From assembly GCA_001465025.1 (NCBI GenBank), contig LNDO01000062.1, positions 1 to 64,000 of the forward strand: a stretch of DNA of 64,000 nucleotides, written 5' to 3'. Below the pieces are notes generated by a model that worked only from the letters and a program-made list of their open reading frames with translations, was not told the origin of the DNA and did no database searches. How positions within the stretch are numbered: the stretch's first letter is position 1; each line of letters starts with the position of its first letter. This document shows, piece by piece, positions 52,818 through 61,338 of this stretch. Both the position numbers and the translations under genes were made by a program. The DNA is from Pseudomonas sp. Ga0074129. Its GTDB lineage: Bacteria; Pseudomonadota; Gammaproteobacteria; Pseudomonadales; Pseudomonadaceae.

Positions 52818-53398
52818 TGGCCGTTTTGTAGCAAATCCAGCAGTTGCTGGAGTAAATCCAAGCGCGATTCAGCGCTGGCTGTATCAAGCAATTGCAGCTT
52901 GCGCTCGCTGTCCAGCGGCAGCAGGTAGGCCAGTTGATTGGCCAACGCCTGCTGCCCGGCAGGCTCAGCCGACATGCCCAACGCAGCCACCAAGGGATGC
53001 GCACTGAGCGCGCTCAGCAATGCAGCCAAATCAGCGTGTTCGGCCCGCAGCGGCTGCTCATCAGACTCGCTCAGCCATTGCACCTGCGCCACGCTGAGTT
53101 GGTCCGGCAACACCTGGGCGCTGAGCACACGAAAGCGCCGCGCACCCTCAACGCGAATACCCAACAAGCCATTGGGCAACTGCTGGAAATCGTGGATCAG
53201 GGCCTCGCAGCCCATCGCCGAAAACTGCCCGGCTGCGGCTCCCACTTCGTTGCCTTCGACAATGCACACCACACCAAAACCCTGCCCCTGCTTCATGCAG
53301 CGACTGATCATGTCCAGGTAGCGTGGCTCGAAGATTTGCAAATCGAGCATGCAGCCGGGGAACAGCACGGTATTGAGTGCAAATAACGGCAATGTCAC
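52811..53398 (-). CDS. LON-substrate-binding-domain protein, peptidase S16-like
   Basis: The 195-residue protein starts MTLPLFALNTVLFPGCMLDLQIFEPRY, the LON N-terminal domain signature, and consists only of that domain and a helical tail; it has neither AAA nor protease parts. Stand-alone LON-N proteins occur widely and have unknown function. The start codon is GTG. It overlaps the end of the DedA-PAP2 gene by 7 bases and lies 10 bases from lrgB, on the same strand. Confidence 0.85.
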   Translation of the reverse strand: MTLPLFALNTVLFPGCMLDLQIFEPRYLDMISRCMKQGQGFGVVCIVEGNEVGAAAGQFSAMGCEALIHDFQQLPNGLLGIRVEGARRFRVLSAQVLPDQLSVAQVQWLSESDEQPLRAEHADLAALLSALSAHPLVAALGMSAEPAGQQALANQLAYLLPLDSERKLQLLDTASAESRLDLLQQLLDLLQNGHQ

Positions 53399-53408
53399 AC
53401 GCCTAACC

Positions 53409-54125
53409 TCATAGCCAGAACAAAATCGCCAACGGCAGCAATACCGCTGTCACCACACCCATCAGACTCATCGCCAGAGCAGAAAAAGCGCCACACTCAT
53501 CGCCTTCCTGCAGGGCGCGCGCCGTACCCACCGCGTGGGCGGTCAGGCCCAGCGCCATGCCCAACGCGGCGGGGTGGTGCACGCCGCAGCGCTTGAGCAA
53601 AGACGGCCCGATAATCGCGCCAATAATCCCGGTGATCATCACAAACACCGCCGCCAAAGCGGCAATCCCGCCAATCTGATTGGCCACCAACATGGCAATC
53701 GGCGAGGTGACCGACTTGGGCGCCATGCTCATCAGCATCACCTGCTCGGCCCCAAAAGCCCACGCCAGGCTCACGCCCAACACCGTGGCCACCACGCCCG
53801 CAATCAGCAGAGTGATCAGGATTGGCCAAAACAGCTGGCGAATACGCCGCAGATTGATAAACAACGGCACCGCCAGCGCCACCGTGGCCGGCCCCAGAAA
53901 CAACGTCATGGCCGCCACGCTGTCGCGGTATTCGTTAAAAGTCAGGCCGCAGGCCAACAAAATGCCGATTACTGTCAGCATGGACAGCAACACCGGCTGC
54001 AAAAATACCCAGCGGGTTTTCTCGTAGGCAACCACTGCCAATTGATAAGCGCCGAGGGTGATGCCGACACCAAACAGCGGGTGATGAGTGAGCGCCTGCC
54101 AGGCGGCGTGCCATTCCAGATTCAT
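53409..54125 (-). CDS. LrgB/CidB-family murein-hydrolase-associated membrane protein
   Basis: The 238-residue polytopic protein has six or seven membrane spans and the LrgB features APKSVTSPIAM and LGLTAHAVGTARA. With LrgA it forms a holin-like or solute-export pair; in plants and some bacteria homologues transport glycolate or pyruvate. The start overlaps the lrgA stop (ATGA). E. coli relative is YohK. Confidence 0.9.
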   Translation of the reverse strand: MNLEWHAAWQALTHHPLFGVGITLGAYQLAVVAYEKTRWVFLQPVLLSMLTVIGILLACGLTFNEYRDSVAAMTLFLGPATVALAVPLFINLRRIRQLFWPILITLLIAGVVATVLGVSLAWAFGAEQVMLMSMAPKSVTSPIAMLVANQIGGIAALAAVFVMITGIIGAIIGPSLLKRCGVHHPAALGMALGLTAHAVGTARALQEGDECGAFSALAMSLMGVVTAVLLPLAILFWL

Positions 54126-54481
54126 GCATCCTCCCGGCGTTGCTGACGATCGATGAGCTTTTGCATCAACCAACCGGTAAACACAATCGAGATCAGCAAC
54201 GACAGCAACAATGCCCCGGCAATCGCCCAGAAGTCCGCAAAGATCGCTTCGGCATAGGCCATCACGCCGACCGCAGGCGGCACCAGCAGCAACGGTAGGT
54301 ACTTCAGCAAGCTCGTCGAGGCTTCATGCAGTGGCTCGCCCACCTCCCCGCGCACCAACAAGAAGACAAACAGCAACAGCATGCCGATGATTGGCCCCGG
54401 CAGCATCGGCATCAACAGAACATTCAGCGCAGTGCCGAGAAGCTGGCACAACACCAGCCAGGAAAGGCCGCGTAACAGCAT
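54122..54481 (-). CDS. LrgA/CidA-family holin-like membrane protein
   Basis: The 119-residue protein has four hydrophobic segments and the family motif LPGPIIGMLLLFV. It is the partner of the LrgB protein encoded next. The E. coli relative is YohJ. A candidate promoter lies 50 bases upstream. No LytSR-type regulator is adjacent. Confidence 0.9.
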   Translation of the reverse strand: MLLRGLSWLVLCQLLGTALNVLLMPMLPGPIIGMLLLFVFLLVRGEVGEPLHEASTSLLKYLPLLLVPPAVGVMAYAEAIFADFWAIAGALLLSLLISIVFTGWLMQKLIDRQQRREDA

Positions 54482-54526
54482 GATGGGTAATCTCCGAATC
54501 GTATGATCCCAGGCGCAGTGCCGCGC

Positions 54527-54532
54527 ATTATA
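54527..54532 (-). promoter_or_regulatory. Candidate -10 box (TATAAT) for lrgA
   Basis: On the minus strand a perfect TATAAT precedes the lrgA start by 45 bases. The -35 region is weak. Confidence 0.35.
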
Positions 54533-54612
54533 AGCAGAACCCCTCGGTAATGGCCGAGATACAGCGGTCGAGTGGGAAAAGCAGAAACGCCAATGCAGCC
54601 GGCAACTGACAC

Positions 54613-54641
54613 TTGACCCTGTCGCAAACCCATGATGATCT
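54613..54641 (+). promoter_or_regulatory. Candidate promoter for the MaoC gene
   Basis: TTGACC at 54613-54618 and a poor TGATCT at 54636-54641 lie 17 bases apart, 58 bases before the MaoC ATG. The -10 is weak. Confidence 0.3.
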
Positions 54642-54699
54642 AAAGGCAGAAGGATTTACGCCCCAAAAAAAACAACACTTGCGTCTTCAAGGAGAAACC

Positions 54700-55155
54700 A
54701 TGACATCAGTACCCGCCGCCGAATTGCCCAGCTACATCGGCAAAGAACTCGGCCGTTCCGAATGGCTGACCATCGATCAAGAGCGCATCAACCAGTTTGC
54801 CGAGTGCACCGGCGATCACCAGTTCATCCACGTTGACCCGGAAAAAGCCAAGCTCACCCCGTTTGGCTCAACCATCGCCCACGGCTTCCTCTCGCTGTCG
54901 CTAGTGCCCAAGCTGATGGAAGGCATCATGATCATGCCCAAAGGGCTGAAGATGGCCGTCAACTATGGCTTGGACAGCGTGCGTTTTATCCAGCCGGTGA
55001 AGGTCAACTCCAAGGTACGCCTGGTCGTCACCCTGACCGATGCCACCGAGAAAAACCCCGGCCAATGGCTGCTCAAAGCCAAGGTCGTGCTGGAAATCGA
55101 AGGTTCGGAAAAACCCGCCTATATCGCTGAACCGCTGACCCTCTGCTTCGTCTAA
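54700..55155 (+). CDS. MaoC-like (R)-hydratase family protein
   Basis: The 151-residue hot-dog-fold protein has the hydratase 2 catalytic motif FAECTGDHQFIHVDPEKAK (Asp and His) and FGSTIAHGFLSLSL. Members hydrate enoyl-CoA or act on related thioesters in fatty-acid or polyester metabolism. The ATG at 54700 has AAGGAG 9 bases upstream; an earlier in-frame start at 54613 has no good site. It is isolated between lrgA and the MORN gene. Confidence 0.85.
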   Translation: MTSVPAAELPSYIGKELGRSEWLTIDQERINQFAECTGDHQFIHVDPEKAKLTPFGSTIAHGFLSLSLVPKLMEGIMIMPKGLKMAVNYGLDSVRFIQPVKVNSKVRLVVTLTDATEKNPGQWLLKAKVVLEIEGSEKPAYIAEPLTLCFV

Positions 55156-55169
55156 CCGCAGCCGGCTGA

Positions 55170-55201
55170 CCACGGCGTACAGATCAACCTGTATGCCGTG
55201 G
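55170..55201 (+). terminator. Hairpin after the MaoC gene
   Basis: CCACGGCGTACAG pairs with CTGTATGCCGTGG with one G-T mismatch around ATCAAC. There is no T-run. The rest of 55202-55338 shows no gene. Confidence 0.5.
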
Positions 55202-55338
55202 CCTACTCAACCAGCCTCACTCGCGGCAGCGGTAACACCTCACACCCGCCTATTTTCATATCGTCCGTACGCTCAAACCCGGCACTCTGCGCGGTTTGAG
55301 GCATACTCGGCGTACCTCCACAGCCCGGATTGTTGCCC

Positions 55339-56991
55339 ATGCTGCGTCTGTCCCATCTGGCTCCTTTAAGCCTTGCCCTGTTTCTGGCCGCGTGCGGCGA
55401 TGCTGAACCGTTGCTGCCGCCTGATGCGGTTCTGCCGGATGGCAGTCGATACCGTGGTGAGGTCATTAATGGCCTGCTGCAGGGTCAGGGCCGGCTGGAT
55501 TACGGTGATGGCAGTCATTACCAAGGGCAGTTCAAAGACGGTCAATTCAACGGCCAGGGCATTTACACCTACGCCGATGGCAGCCGCTACGAAGGCCACT
55601 TTGTAAAGGGCCTGCCCAGCGGTGAAGGGCATCTGAGCAGCTCGGACTTCGATTACCGGGGCGAATTTCGCCAAGGTCAATACAACGGTCTGGGCGTATT
55701 GCAATGGCGCAGCGGTGATGGCTTTCAAGGCCAGTTCCGACGGGGCGAGCCGCACGGTCAGGGGGTAATGACCGACACCGAAGGCAACGTCTTCACCGGC
55801 AGTTTTGACAATAACCAACTCAATGGCCTGGGCAGCTTCAAGAGCGCTGATGGCGACCTGTACAGCGGCGAGTTTCGCGACAATCAGTTTCACGGCAAAG
55901 GGCGCTACCAAAGCGCTAACGGCGACGTCTGGAGCGGACGCTTTCGTGAGGGCAGCCTGAGCGGCAAGGGCCAGTTGACCGGCACCGACGCAAGCCACTA
56001 CCAAGGCCAGTTCCGCGACTGGCGCTACCATGGCGAGGGCCGTTTGAGCCAAGCCGATGGCAGTGTTTACCAAGGCCAATTTTCTTATGGCAAATACCAC
56101 GGTGACGGCAGCCTGACCCTGGCCGATGCCAGCGTGCAGCGCGGCACTTGGCAGCATGGTCGGCTGATTCGTGACGGTGAAGGCAAGGTTATAGCCGACG
56201 CACTGGCTGAAGGGCTGCTGGAGCAAGGCCGCCTGCTGGACGAGGCGATCGCGCAACTTCCCGCCTCGACTCCGGCGATCGAACTCTACGCCATGACCGT
56301 CGCCGGCGACGGCAAGCAAAGCGTGTTTATGCGCGAGGCCGATTACGTCGGCAACCTGTTGCAAACGCGCTTTGCGGCCCACGGCCGGCTGACTTTGATC
56401 AACCACCGCGATCATCTGGCCACCCGCCCGATGGCCACCAGCGCCAGCCTGGGCCGTAGTTTCCAGGCGCTGGCTGAGCGCAGCGGCGCGGAAGACCTGA
56501 TCTTCATTTACCTCACCAGCCACGGCTCGGCCCAGCACGAATTACACATCGACCAGCCGCGCCTGCAGCTGGCTGACCTGCCCGCCAGTGAACTGGCCAG
56601 CCTGCTCACGCCACTCAAGGACCGCTACAAGGTGCTGGTCATTTCGGCCTGCTACTCCGGCGGCTTTATCCCTGAACTGCAGGACGAAAAAACCCTGGTG
56701 ATCACTGCGGCGCGCGCCGACCGGGTGTCATTTGGCTGTTCCGAAGAAAACGACTTCACCTACTTCGGCCGCGCCCTGTTTGCCGAAGCCCTGCAGGAAA
56801 CCGATGACCTGCAACGCGCCTTCGAGCTGGCTAAAGCCAGCGTGGCCGCGCGGGAAAAAAGCGACGGCTTTGAACCCTCCGAACCGCAAATCTGGCCGGC
56901 CAAGGCCGTGCTCGCGCAGTGGCAAACCTGGCGCGCCGAACAGGCCCAGACTGCCCCAGCGGACAGCCCACCAACGGCCGACACACCCTGA
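55339..56991 (+). CDS. MORN-repeat lipoprotein with a C-terminal C13 (legumain/caspase-fold) peptidase domain
   Basis: The 550-residue precursor has a lipobox LAAC with Cys19, then about ten MORN repeats (about 38-270, pattern YxGxFxxGxxxGxG), then a C13-type caspase-fold domain (about 300-525). The likely catalytic pair is His395 (YLTSHGSAQ) and Cys438 (VISACYSGG). MORN repeats often bind lipid or scaffolds; C13 peptidases cleave after Asn or Asp in eukaryotes. The bacterial substrate is unknown. The in-frame TTG at 55330 is a less likely start than the ATG at 55339. The equivalent P. aeruginosa gene is in the same neighbourhood. Confidence 0.85.
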   Translation: MLRLSHLAPLSLALFLAACGDAEPLLPPDAVLPDGSRYRGEVINGLLQGQGRLDYGDGSHYQGQFKDGQFNGQGIYTYADGSRYEGHFVKGLPSGEGHLSSSDFDYRGEFRQGQYNGLGVLQWRSGDGFQGQFRRGEPHGQGVMTDTEGNVFTGSFDNNQLNGLGSFKSADGDLYSGEFRDNQFHGKGRYQSANGDVWSGRFREGSLSGKGQLTGTDASHYQGQFRDWRYHGEGRLSQADGSVYQGQFSYGKYHGDGSLTLADASVQRGTWQHGRLIRDGEGKVIADALAEGLLEQGRLLDEAIAQLPASTPAIELYAMTVAGDGKQSVFMREADYVGNLLQTRFAAHGRLTLINHRDHLATRPMATSASLGRSFQALAERSGAEDLIFIYLTSHGSAQHELHIDQPRLQLADLPASELASLLTPLKDRYKVLVISACYSGGFIPELQDEKTLVITAARADRVSFGCSEENDFTYFGRALFAEALQETDDLQRAFELAKASVAAREKSDGFEPSEPQIWPAKAVLAQWQTWRAEQAQTAPADSPPTADTP

Positions 56992-57040
56992 CCGCCAAGC
57001 GCCTGTTAAGCTCAAAGAAATCAGCGGAGATTCATAGCCT

Positions 57041-57682
57041 ATGTATTTGACGCCCCAACACATCCTGCTTGCAGGTGCCACCGGCCTGACCGGCGAACAC
57101 CTGCTCGACCGCCTGCTGAACGAACCCACCGTGGCCCGCGTCCTGGCCCCTAGCCGCCGCGCGCTAGCCGAACACCCGCACTTGGAAAATCCACAAGGCG
57201 AACTGGCCGACCTGCTGCCCGGCTTGACTGGACCGGTGGACACCGCTTTTTGCTGTCTCGGCACCACGATCAAACAAGCCGGTTCGCAAGCGGCTTTTCG
57301 CGCCGTGGATTACGACTTGGTGATCGCCTTTGCCGAGCGCGCCCGCGCCCTCGGCGCCCGCCACCTGCTGGTAATCAGCGCCCTCGGTGCAGACGCCAAC
57401 GCCTCGGTGTTTTACAACCGCGTCAAAGGTGAAATGGAAGATGCCCTGCGCGCACAAGGCTGGCCGCAACTGACCATCGCCCGCCCCTCCCTGCTGCTCG
57501 GTGCGCGTCAGGAGTTTCGTTTGGGCGAACGCCTGGCCGCGCCGTTTATGCGCTGGCTCCCGGGCAAATATCGCGGAATTAAAGCCACGGTACTGGCGCG
57601 CGCGCTGTGGCGCTTGGCGCTGGAAGAAGATGCCGGCACACGGGTGATTGAATCCAAACAACTGCGCCGTCTTGGCCGCTAA
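57041..57682 (+). CDS. NAD(P)-binding oxidoreductase/epimerase-like protein
   Basis: The 213-residue protein has a Rossmann NAD(P) motif [15 protein letters not shown] (about 12-26) and the NmrA/HTATIP2-like [23 protein letters not shown]. Substrate not evident. It is 50 bases after the MORN gene and 16 before the next small gene, same strand, so these may be co-transcribed. Confidence 0.82.
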   Translation: MYLTPQHILLAGATGLTGEHLLDRLLNEPTVARVLAPSRRALAEHPHLENPQGELADLLPGLTGPVDTAFCCLGTTIKQAGSQAAFRAVDYDLVIAFAERARALGARHLLVISALGADANASVFYNRVKGEMEDALRAQGWPQLTIARPSLLLGARQEFRLGERLAAPFMRWLPGKYRGIKATVLARALWRLALEEDAGTRVIESKQLRRLGR

Positions 57683-57697
57683 GAGAAGTACCGTCCC

Positions 57698-58033
57698 ATG
57701 AGTATTCCGCACGACCTGATCAGCGCCCTGAGCGCCGCCGACATGCTGGAAATCGATGACCTGCATGCCTGGCAATTTCACCTCGACAGCGAACAACTGG
57801 CGCAGCACCACGCCGGCCAGGCCGTCGTCACCGACACGCCCGTGCTCAGCATCGAATGCATGGATGGCCGCGCCCTGCGCAAATGGCATTTCGCACTAGC
57901 ACAGGTACTGGCCGCGCGCTTTGACGGCGAAGCCGATGCCTGGATCATCACTGGCAGTGGCGACCCACACCGGCTCAAGTGCTTCGCCGCCGTCACGGGT
58001 GATAACAGTGACCTGCCAGACGACGCCGAGTAA
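57698..58033 (+). CDS. Uncharacterised small protein
   Basis: The 111-residue protein is acidic, has no signal peptide or membrane segment, and contains TPVLSIECMDGRALRKWHF and AWIITGSGDPHRLKCF, which I do not recognise as a known family. It lies between the NAD(P)-binding gene and a methyltransferase, both close on the same strand, so it is likely expressed with them. It is probably real because of its size, packing and codon use. Confidence 0.7.
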   Translation: MSIPHDLISALSAADMLEIDDLHAWQFHLDSEQLAQHHAGQAVVTDTPVLSIECMDGRALRKWHFALAQVLAARFDGEADAWIITGSGDPHRLKCFAAVTGDNSDLPDDAE

Positions 58034-58051
58034 TAAAGCCGAGGGCTACCC

Positions 58052-58663
58052 GTGAATCTCTACGACCGCTACCTGCTCCCTCACCTGATCGACCTCGCCT
58101 GCGGCATGGGTGCGGTGATGAAGTCCCGCTCGCAGGTGGTGCCCCAAGCCCATGGTCGGGTGCTGGAAATCGGCATTGGCAGCGGCCTCAACCTGGCGTT
58201 TTACGACGCCAGCAAAGTCAGCACGATTGTTGGCGTCGACCCCAGTGCCGACATGCAGAAGCTGGCCAAGCAGCGCGCAGCCGCCATCCGCATCCCGGTG
58301 CAGATGATTGCCCTCGAACTGGGACAAATTCAGGCTGAGGACGGCAGCTTCGACAGCATTGTCTGCACCTTCACCCTGTGCACCATCCCTGATGCCGTGG
58401 CCGCACTGCGCGAGATGCGCCGTGTGCTCAAACCCGGTGGCCGCCTGTTGTTCTGCGAACACGGCATGGCCCCCGAGTTGCCCGTACTACGCTGGCAAAA
58501 CCGCCTGACCCCGCTGTGGAAGCCGCTGGCCGGCGGTTGCCACCTTAATCGCGACATCAAGGCGTTGATTGAGGCCGGTGGTTTTCAGATCGGCGAGTTG
58601 AGCAACCACTACCTCAAGGGCCCCAAACCTATGACCTACATTTATCAGGGCTGGGCCAACTGA
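58052..58663 (+). CDS. Class I SAM-dependent methyltransferase (UbiE/Methyltransf_11 type)
   Basis: The 203-residue protein has motif I VLEIGIGSGLN (about 38-48), GVDPSADM as motif II, and LKPGGRLLFCEHG. The start codon is GTG at 58052, 18 bases after the small upstream gene. The target is unknown; the pattern fits METTL7-like or UbiE-like lipid or quinone methylases. Confidence 0.82.
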   Translation: MNLYDRYLLPHLIDLACGMGAVMKSRSQVVPQAHGRVLEIGIGSGLNLAFYDASKVSTIVGVDPSADMQKLAKQRAAAIRIPVQMIALELGQIQAEDGSFDSIVCTFTLCTIPDAVAALREMRRVLKPGGRLLFCEHGMAPELPVLRWQNRLTPLWKPLAGGCHLNRDIKALIEAGGFQIGELSNHYLKGPKPMTYIYQGWAN

Positions 58664-58740
58664 GGCGCTGATGTTCCTGCGTTTGTCGTAATTACTGACT
58701 ACTGTTAGGCGTGCAAACCCGCACCGACGCCGGTCTTCGC

Positions 58741-61314
58741 ATGAATTGCTCAGGTTTACGCCGTTTTTCCCTACTGATGCTGCTGACGGGCTGGCTGCTG
58801 TGCCTGCCCGTCAGCAGCATGGCACGCGAGGTGCGCGTCGGCGTCTATGCCAATGAGCCGAAGCTGTTTCTCGACCAGGACGGCAAACTCTCCGGCATTT
58901 TTGGTGAACTACTCAGCGAAATCGCCCGCCAGGAAGACTGGCAACTGACGCCCGCCCCCTGCGACTGGCAAGCCTGCCTGAGCCGGGTGCAAAACGGCGA
59001 AATCGACTTATTACCCGATGTCGCATTCAGCGAAAGTCGAGCTCAGGTGCTGGATTTTCACCAAGTACCGGCACTGTTCAGTTGGTCGCAGGTTTACGCG
59101 AGCAAGCACCTCAACCTAGCGTCCGTACTGGATCTGGCCGGGCTGCGCATCGCCGTGCTGCAAGGCTCGGTGCAAGAGCAATACCTGCGCGAGTTGCTGA
59201 GCAGTTTTGGTCTCAATGCCCAGCTAATTGGCGTGACCAGTCTGGCCCAAGGGTTTGAACAAGTAGCGGCAGGCGAAGCCGACGCTGCGGTGGCCAACCT
59301 GCACTTTGGCGACTACCAGGCAACGCGCTACCGCTTGCAGCGCAGTTCGATCATGTTCCAGCCGGCGCAGTTGTTTTTCGCCACGCGCAAGGGGCATAAC
59401 GCCGACCTGCTCGCCGCTATTGATCAAAATCTGCAAAGCTGGCAACGCACGCCGGCATCCCTCTACTACGAAACCTTGCAGCACTGGGGCGCAGATAAGC
59501 CGCGCGTACTCATCCCAGCAGCCGTGTGGTGGAGCCTGGGCATTTTGAGCGTGCTACTGCTCGGCGCACTGGGCGGTGCATTCGTGCTGCGCCGCCAGGT
59601 GCATCGCAAAACTCGCCACCTACTGGCCAGCGAGCAACGCCTGAACACCATCCTCGACAGCGTTGAGGCCTACATCTACATCAAGGACACGCAACTGCGT
59701 TATCAATACGCCAACCGCAAAGTCTGCGAGCTGTTCGGGCAACCGCTGGCGCAGGTTATTGGCAAAACCGACGATCAATTTTTCGACCTGGACACCGCCA
59801 CCAACCTCAATGAAAACGACCGCCGCGTACTCAAGCTCGGTGAGCGGGTGGAAAGTGAGGAATGCAACCGCAGCCTCGACGGCGAAAGCCAATACACCTT
59901 TCTGTCGGTCAAGCTGCCGTTGCGCGACAGCCGGGGCCAGGTCTACGCCCTGTGCGGCATTTCTACCGACATCAGCGAGCATAAAAAGAACCTGGAACGC
60001 ATCAATCAGCTGGCTTTCTACGACCCGCTGACCGGGCTGCCCAACCGGCGCATGCTGCTCGACCGCCTGCGCCAGGCACTGGCCAAGCATGCCCGTGGTC
60101 TGCAACAGGGCGCGCTGCTGTTTATTGATCTGGATAACTTCAAAGACCTCAACGACACCCTCGGCCATGACACCGGCGACCAATTACTGCAGCAGGTGGC
60201 CAAGCGCCTGAGCGAACACGTGCGCACCCAGGACACCTTGGCGCGCCTGGGCGGTGATGAGTTTGTGCTGATGCTTGAAGGCCTGAGCCAGATCCCGGCG
60301 CAGGCGCTGAACCAGGTCGAATACGTAGGAAAGAAACTGGTGAGCGCCTTGGCTGCACCCTACCCGCTGGATAAAACCGACTACGTCAGCACGGCCAGCG
60401 TCGGCATTGCCCTGTTCCCCGACGATCGCAGCTCGGTTGAAGAAGTGCTCAAGCGCGCCGACCTGGCCATGTATCAGGCCAAGGCTGCAGGGCGCAATGC
60501 CATGCGCTTCTTCGACCCGCAAATGCAGGCTGATGTGACGGCACGCGCCTCCCTGGAGAATGATCTGCGACAAAGCCTGGTGCAGGAGCAATTCGTGCTG
60601 CACTACCAGGCGCAAGTCGATGCCCAGCGCCAGCTGATCGGGGCAGAAGCATTGGTGCGCTGGCAGCACCCCACGCGCGGCCTGATCGAGCCAGCCGACT
60701 TTATCGCTGTGGCCGAAAGCACCGGATTGATCCTGCCACTCGGCCGGCTGATTTTGCGCCGTGCTTGCGAGCAACTGGCTGCCTGGGCCGAGCATCCGCA
60801 CTTGCGCAACCTGACCCTGGCGGTGAATGTCAGCGCCAAGCAATTCCACCATCCGGACTTTCTCAGCGACGTGAACACAGCCCTGGTTGCCAGCGGTGCC
60901 AACCCACATCGACTGGAACTGGAACTGACCGAAAGCCAGTTGGTGGAGAACGTGGACAGCCTGATCCAAAAAATGGAACAGCTCAGGGCGCAAGGCGTGA
61001 AACTGGCGCTGGACGACTTCGGCGCAGGCTACTCATCACTCATCTGCCTCAAGCGCTTACCGCTGGATCACCTGAAAATTGATCAGGTCTTTATCCACGA
61101 CCTGCAAGAACAGCAGAGCAATGCGGCCATTGTGCGCACCATCCTGACGCTGGGCCTAAACCTGCAGTTGCACGTCACCGCCGAAGGTGTAGAAACCCAC
61201 GAACAATTCGACAACCTCAAACGCATGGGCTGTCATCGCTTTCAAGGCTACCTGTTTGCCCAGCCGGGCAGCGCCGCCGACCTAGCGCAGGCCTTTGCCC
61301 GGCCCGCGCGTTAG
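58741..61314 (+). CDS. Periplasmic-sensor diguanylate cyclase/phosphodiesterase (SBP_bac_3-PAS-GGDEF-EAL)
   Basis: Inner-membrane enzyme that can make or degrade cyclic di-GMP under control of an external ligand. The 857-residue protein has a signal peptide, a periplasmic solute-binding domain (about 30-255), a membrane segment (about 261-282), a PAS domain (about 300-415), GGDEF at 504-508 intact with an RTQD I-site five residues before it, and EAL at 636-638 intact with DDFGAGYSS and EGVET. The ATG at 58741 puts the signal at the N-terminus; a GTG at 58711 is in frame. Confidence 0.9.
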   Translation: MNCSGLRRFSLLMLLTGWLLCLPVSSMAREVRVGVYANEPKLFLDQDGKLSGIFGELLSEIARQEDWQLTPAPCDWQACLSRVQNGEIDLLPDVAFSESRAQVLDFHQVPALFSWSQVYASKHLNLASVLDLAGLRIAVLQGSVQEQYLRELLSSFGLNAQLIGVTSLAQGFEQVAAGEADAAVANLHFGDYQATRYRLQRSSIMFQPAQLFFATRKGHNADLLAAIDQNLQSWQRTPASLYYETLQHWGADKPRVLIPAAVWWSLGILSVLLLGALGGAFVLRRQVHRKTRHLLASEQRLNTILDSVEAYIYIKDTQLRYQYANRKVCELFGQPLAQVIGKTDDQFFDLDTATNLNENDRRVLKLGERVESEECNRSLDGESQYTFLSVKLPLRDSRGQVYALCGISTDISEHKKNLERINQLAFYDPLTGLPNRRMLLDRLRQALAKHARGLQQGALLFIDLDNFKDLNDTLGHDTGDQLLQQVAKRLSEHVRTQDTLARLGGDEFVLMLEGLSQIPAQALNQVEYVGKKLVSALAAPYPLDKTDYVSTASVGIALFPDDRSSVEEVLKRADLAMYQAKAAGRNAMRFFDPQMQADVTARASLENDLRQSLVQEQFVLHYQAQVDAQRQLIGAEALVRWQHPTRGLIEPADFIAVAESTGLILPLGRLILRRACEQLAAWAEHPHLRNLTLAVNVSAKQFHHPDFLSDVNTALVASGANPHRLELELTESQLVENVDSLIQKMEQLRAQGVKLALDDFGAGYSSLICLKRLPLDHLKIDQVFIHDLQEQQSNAAIVRTILTLGLNLQLHVTAEGVETHEQFDNLKRMGCHRFQGYLFAQPGSAADLAQAFARPAR

Positions 61315-61338
61315 GCAATTGTCGGATGCCACACGGCG

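Noticed and set aside
51797..52831. A 344-codon plus-strand frame inside the DedA-PAP2 gene
   Set aside because: It is out of frame with an intact PAP2 enzyme, has no ribosome site and is Arg/Gly/Ala-rich in composition.
55366..56538. A 390-codon antisense frame over the MORN gene
   Set aside because: The repeats and C13 motifs are on the plus strand. The antisense reading gives a low-complexity Ala/Val-rich sequence caused by the repeats.
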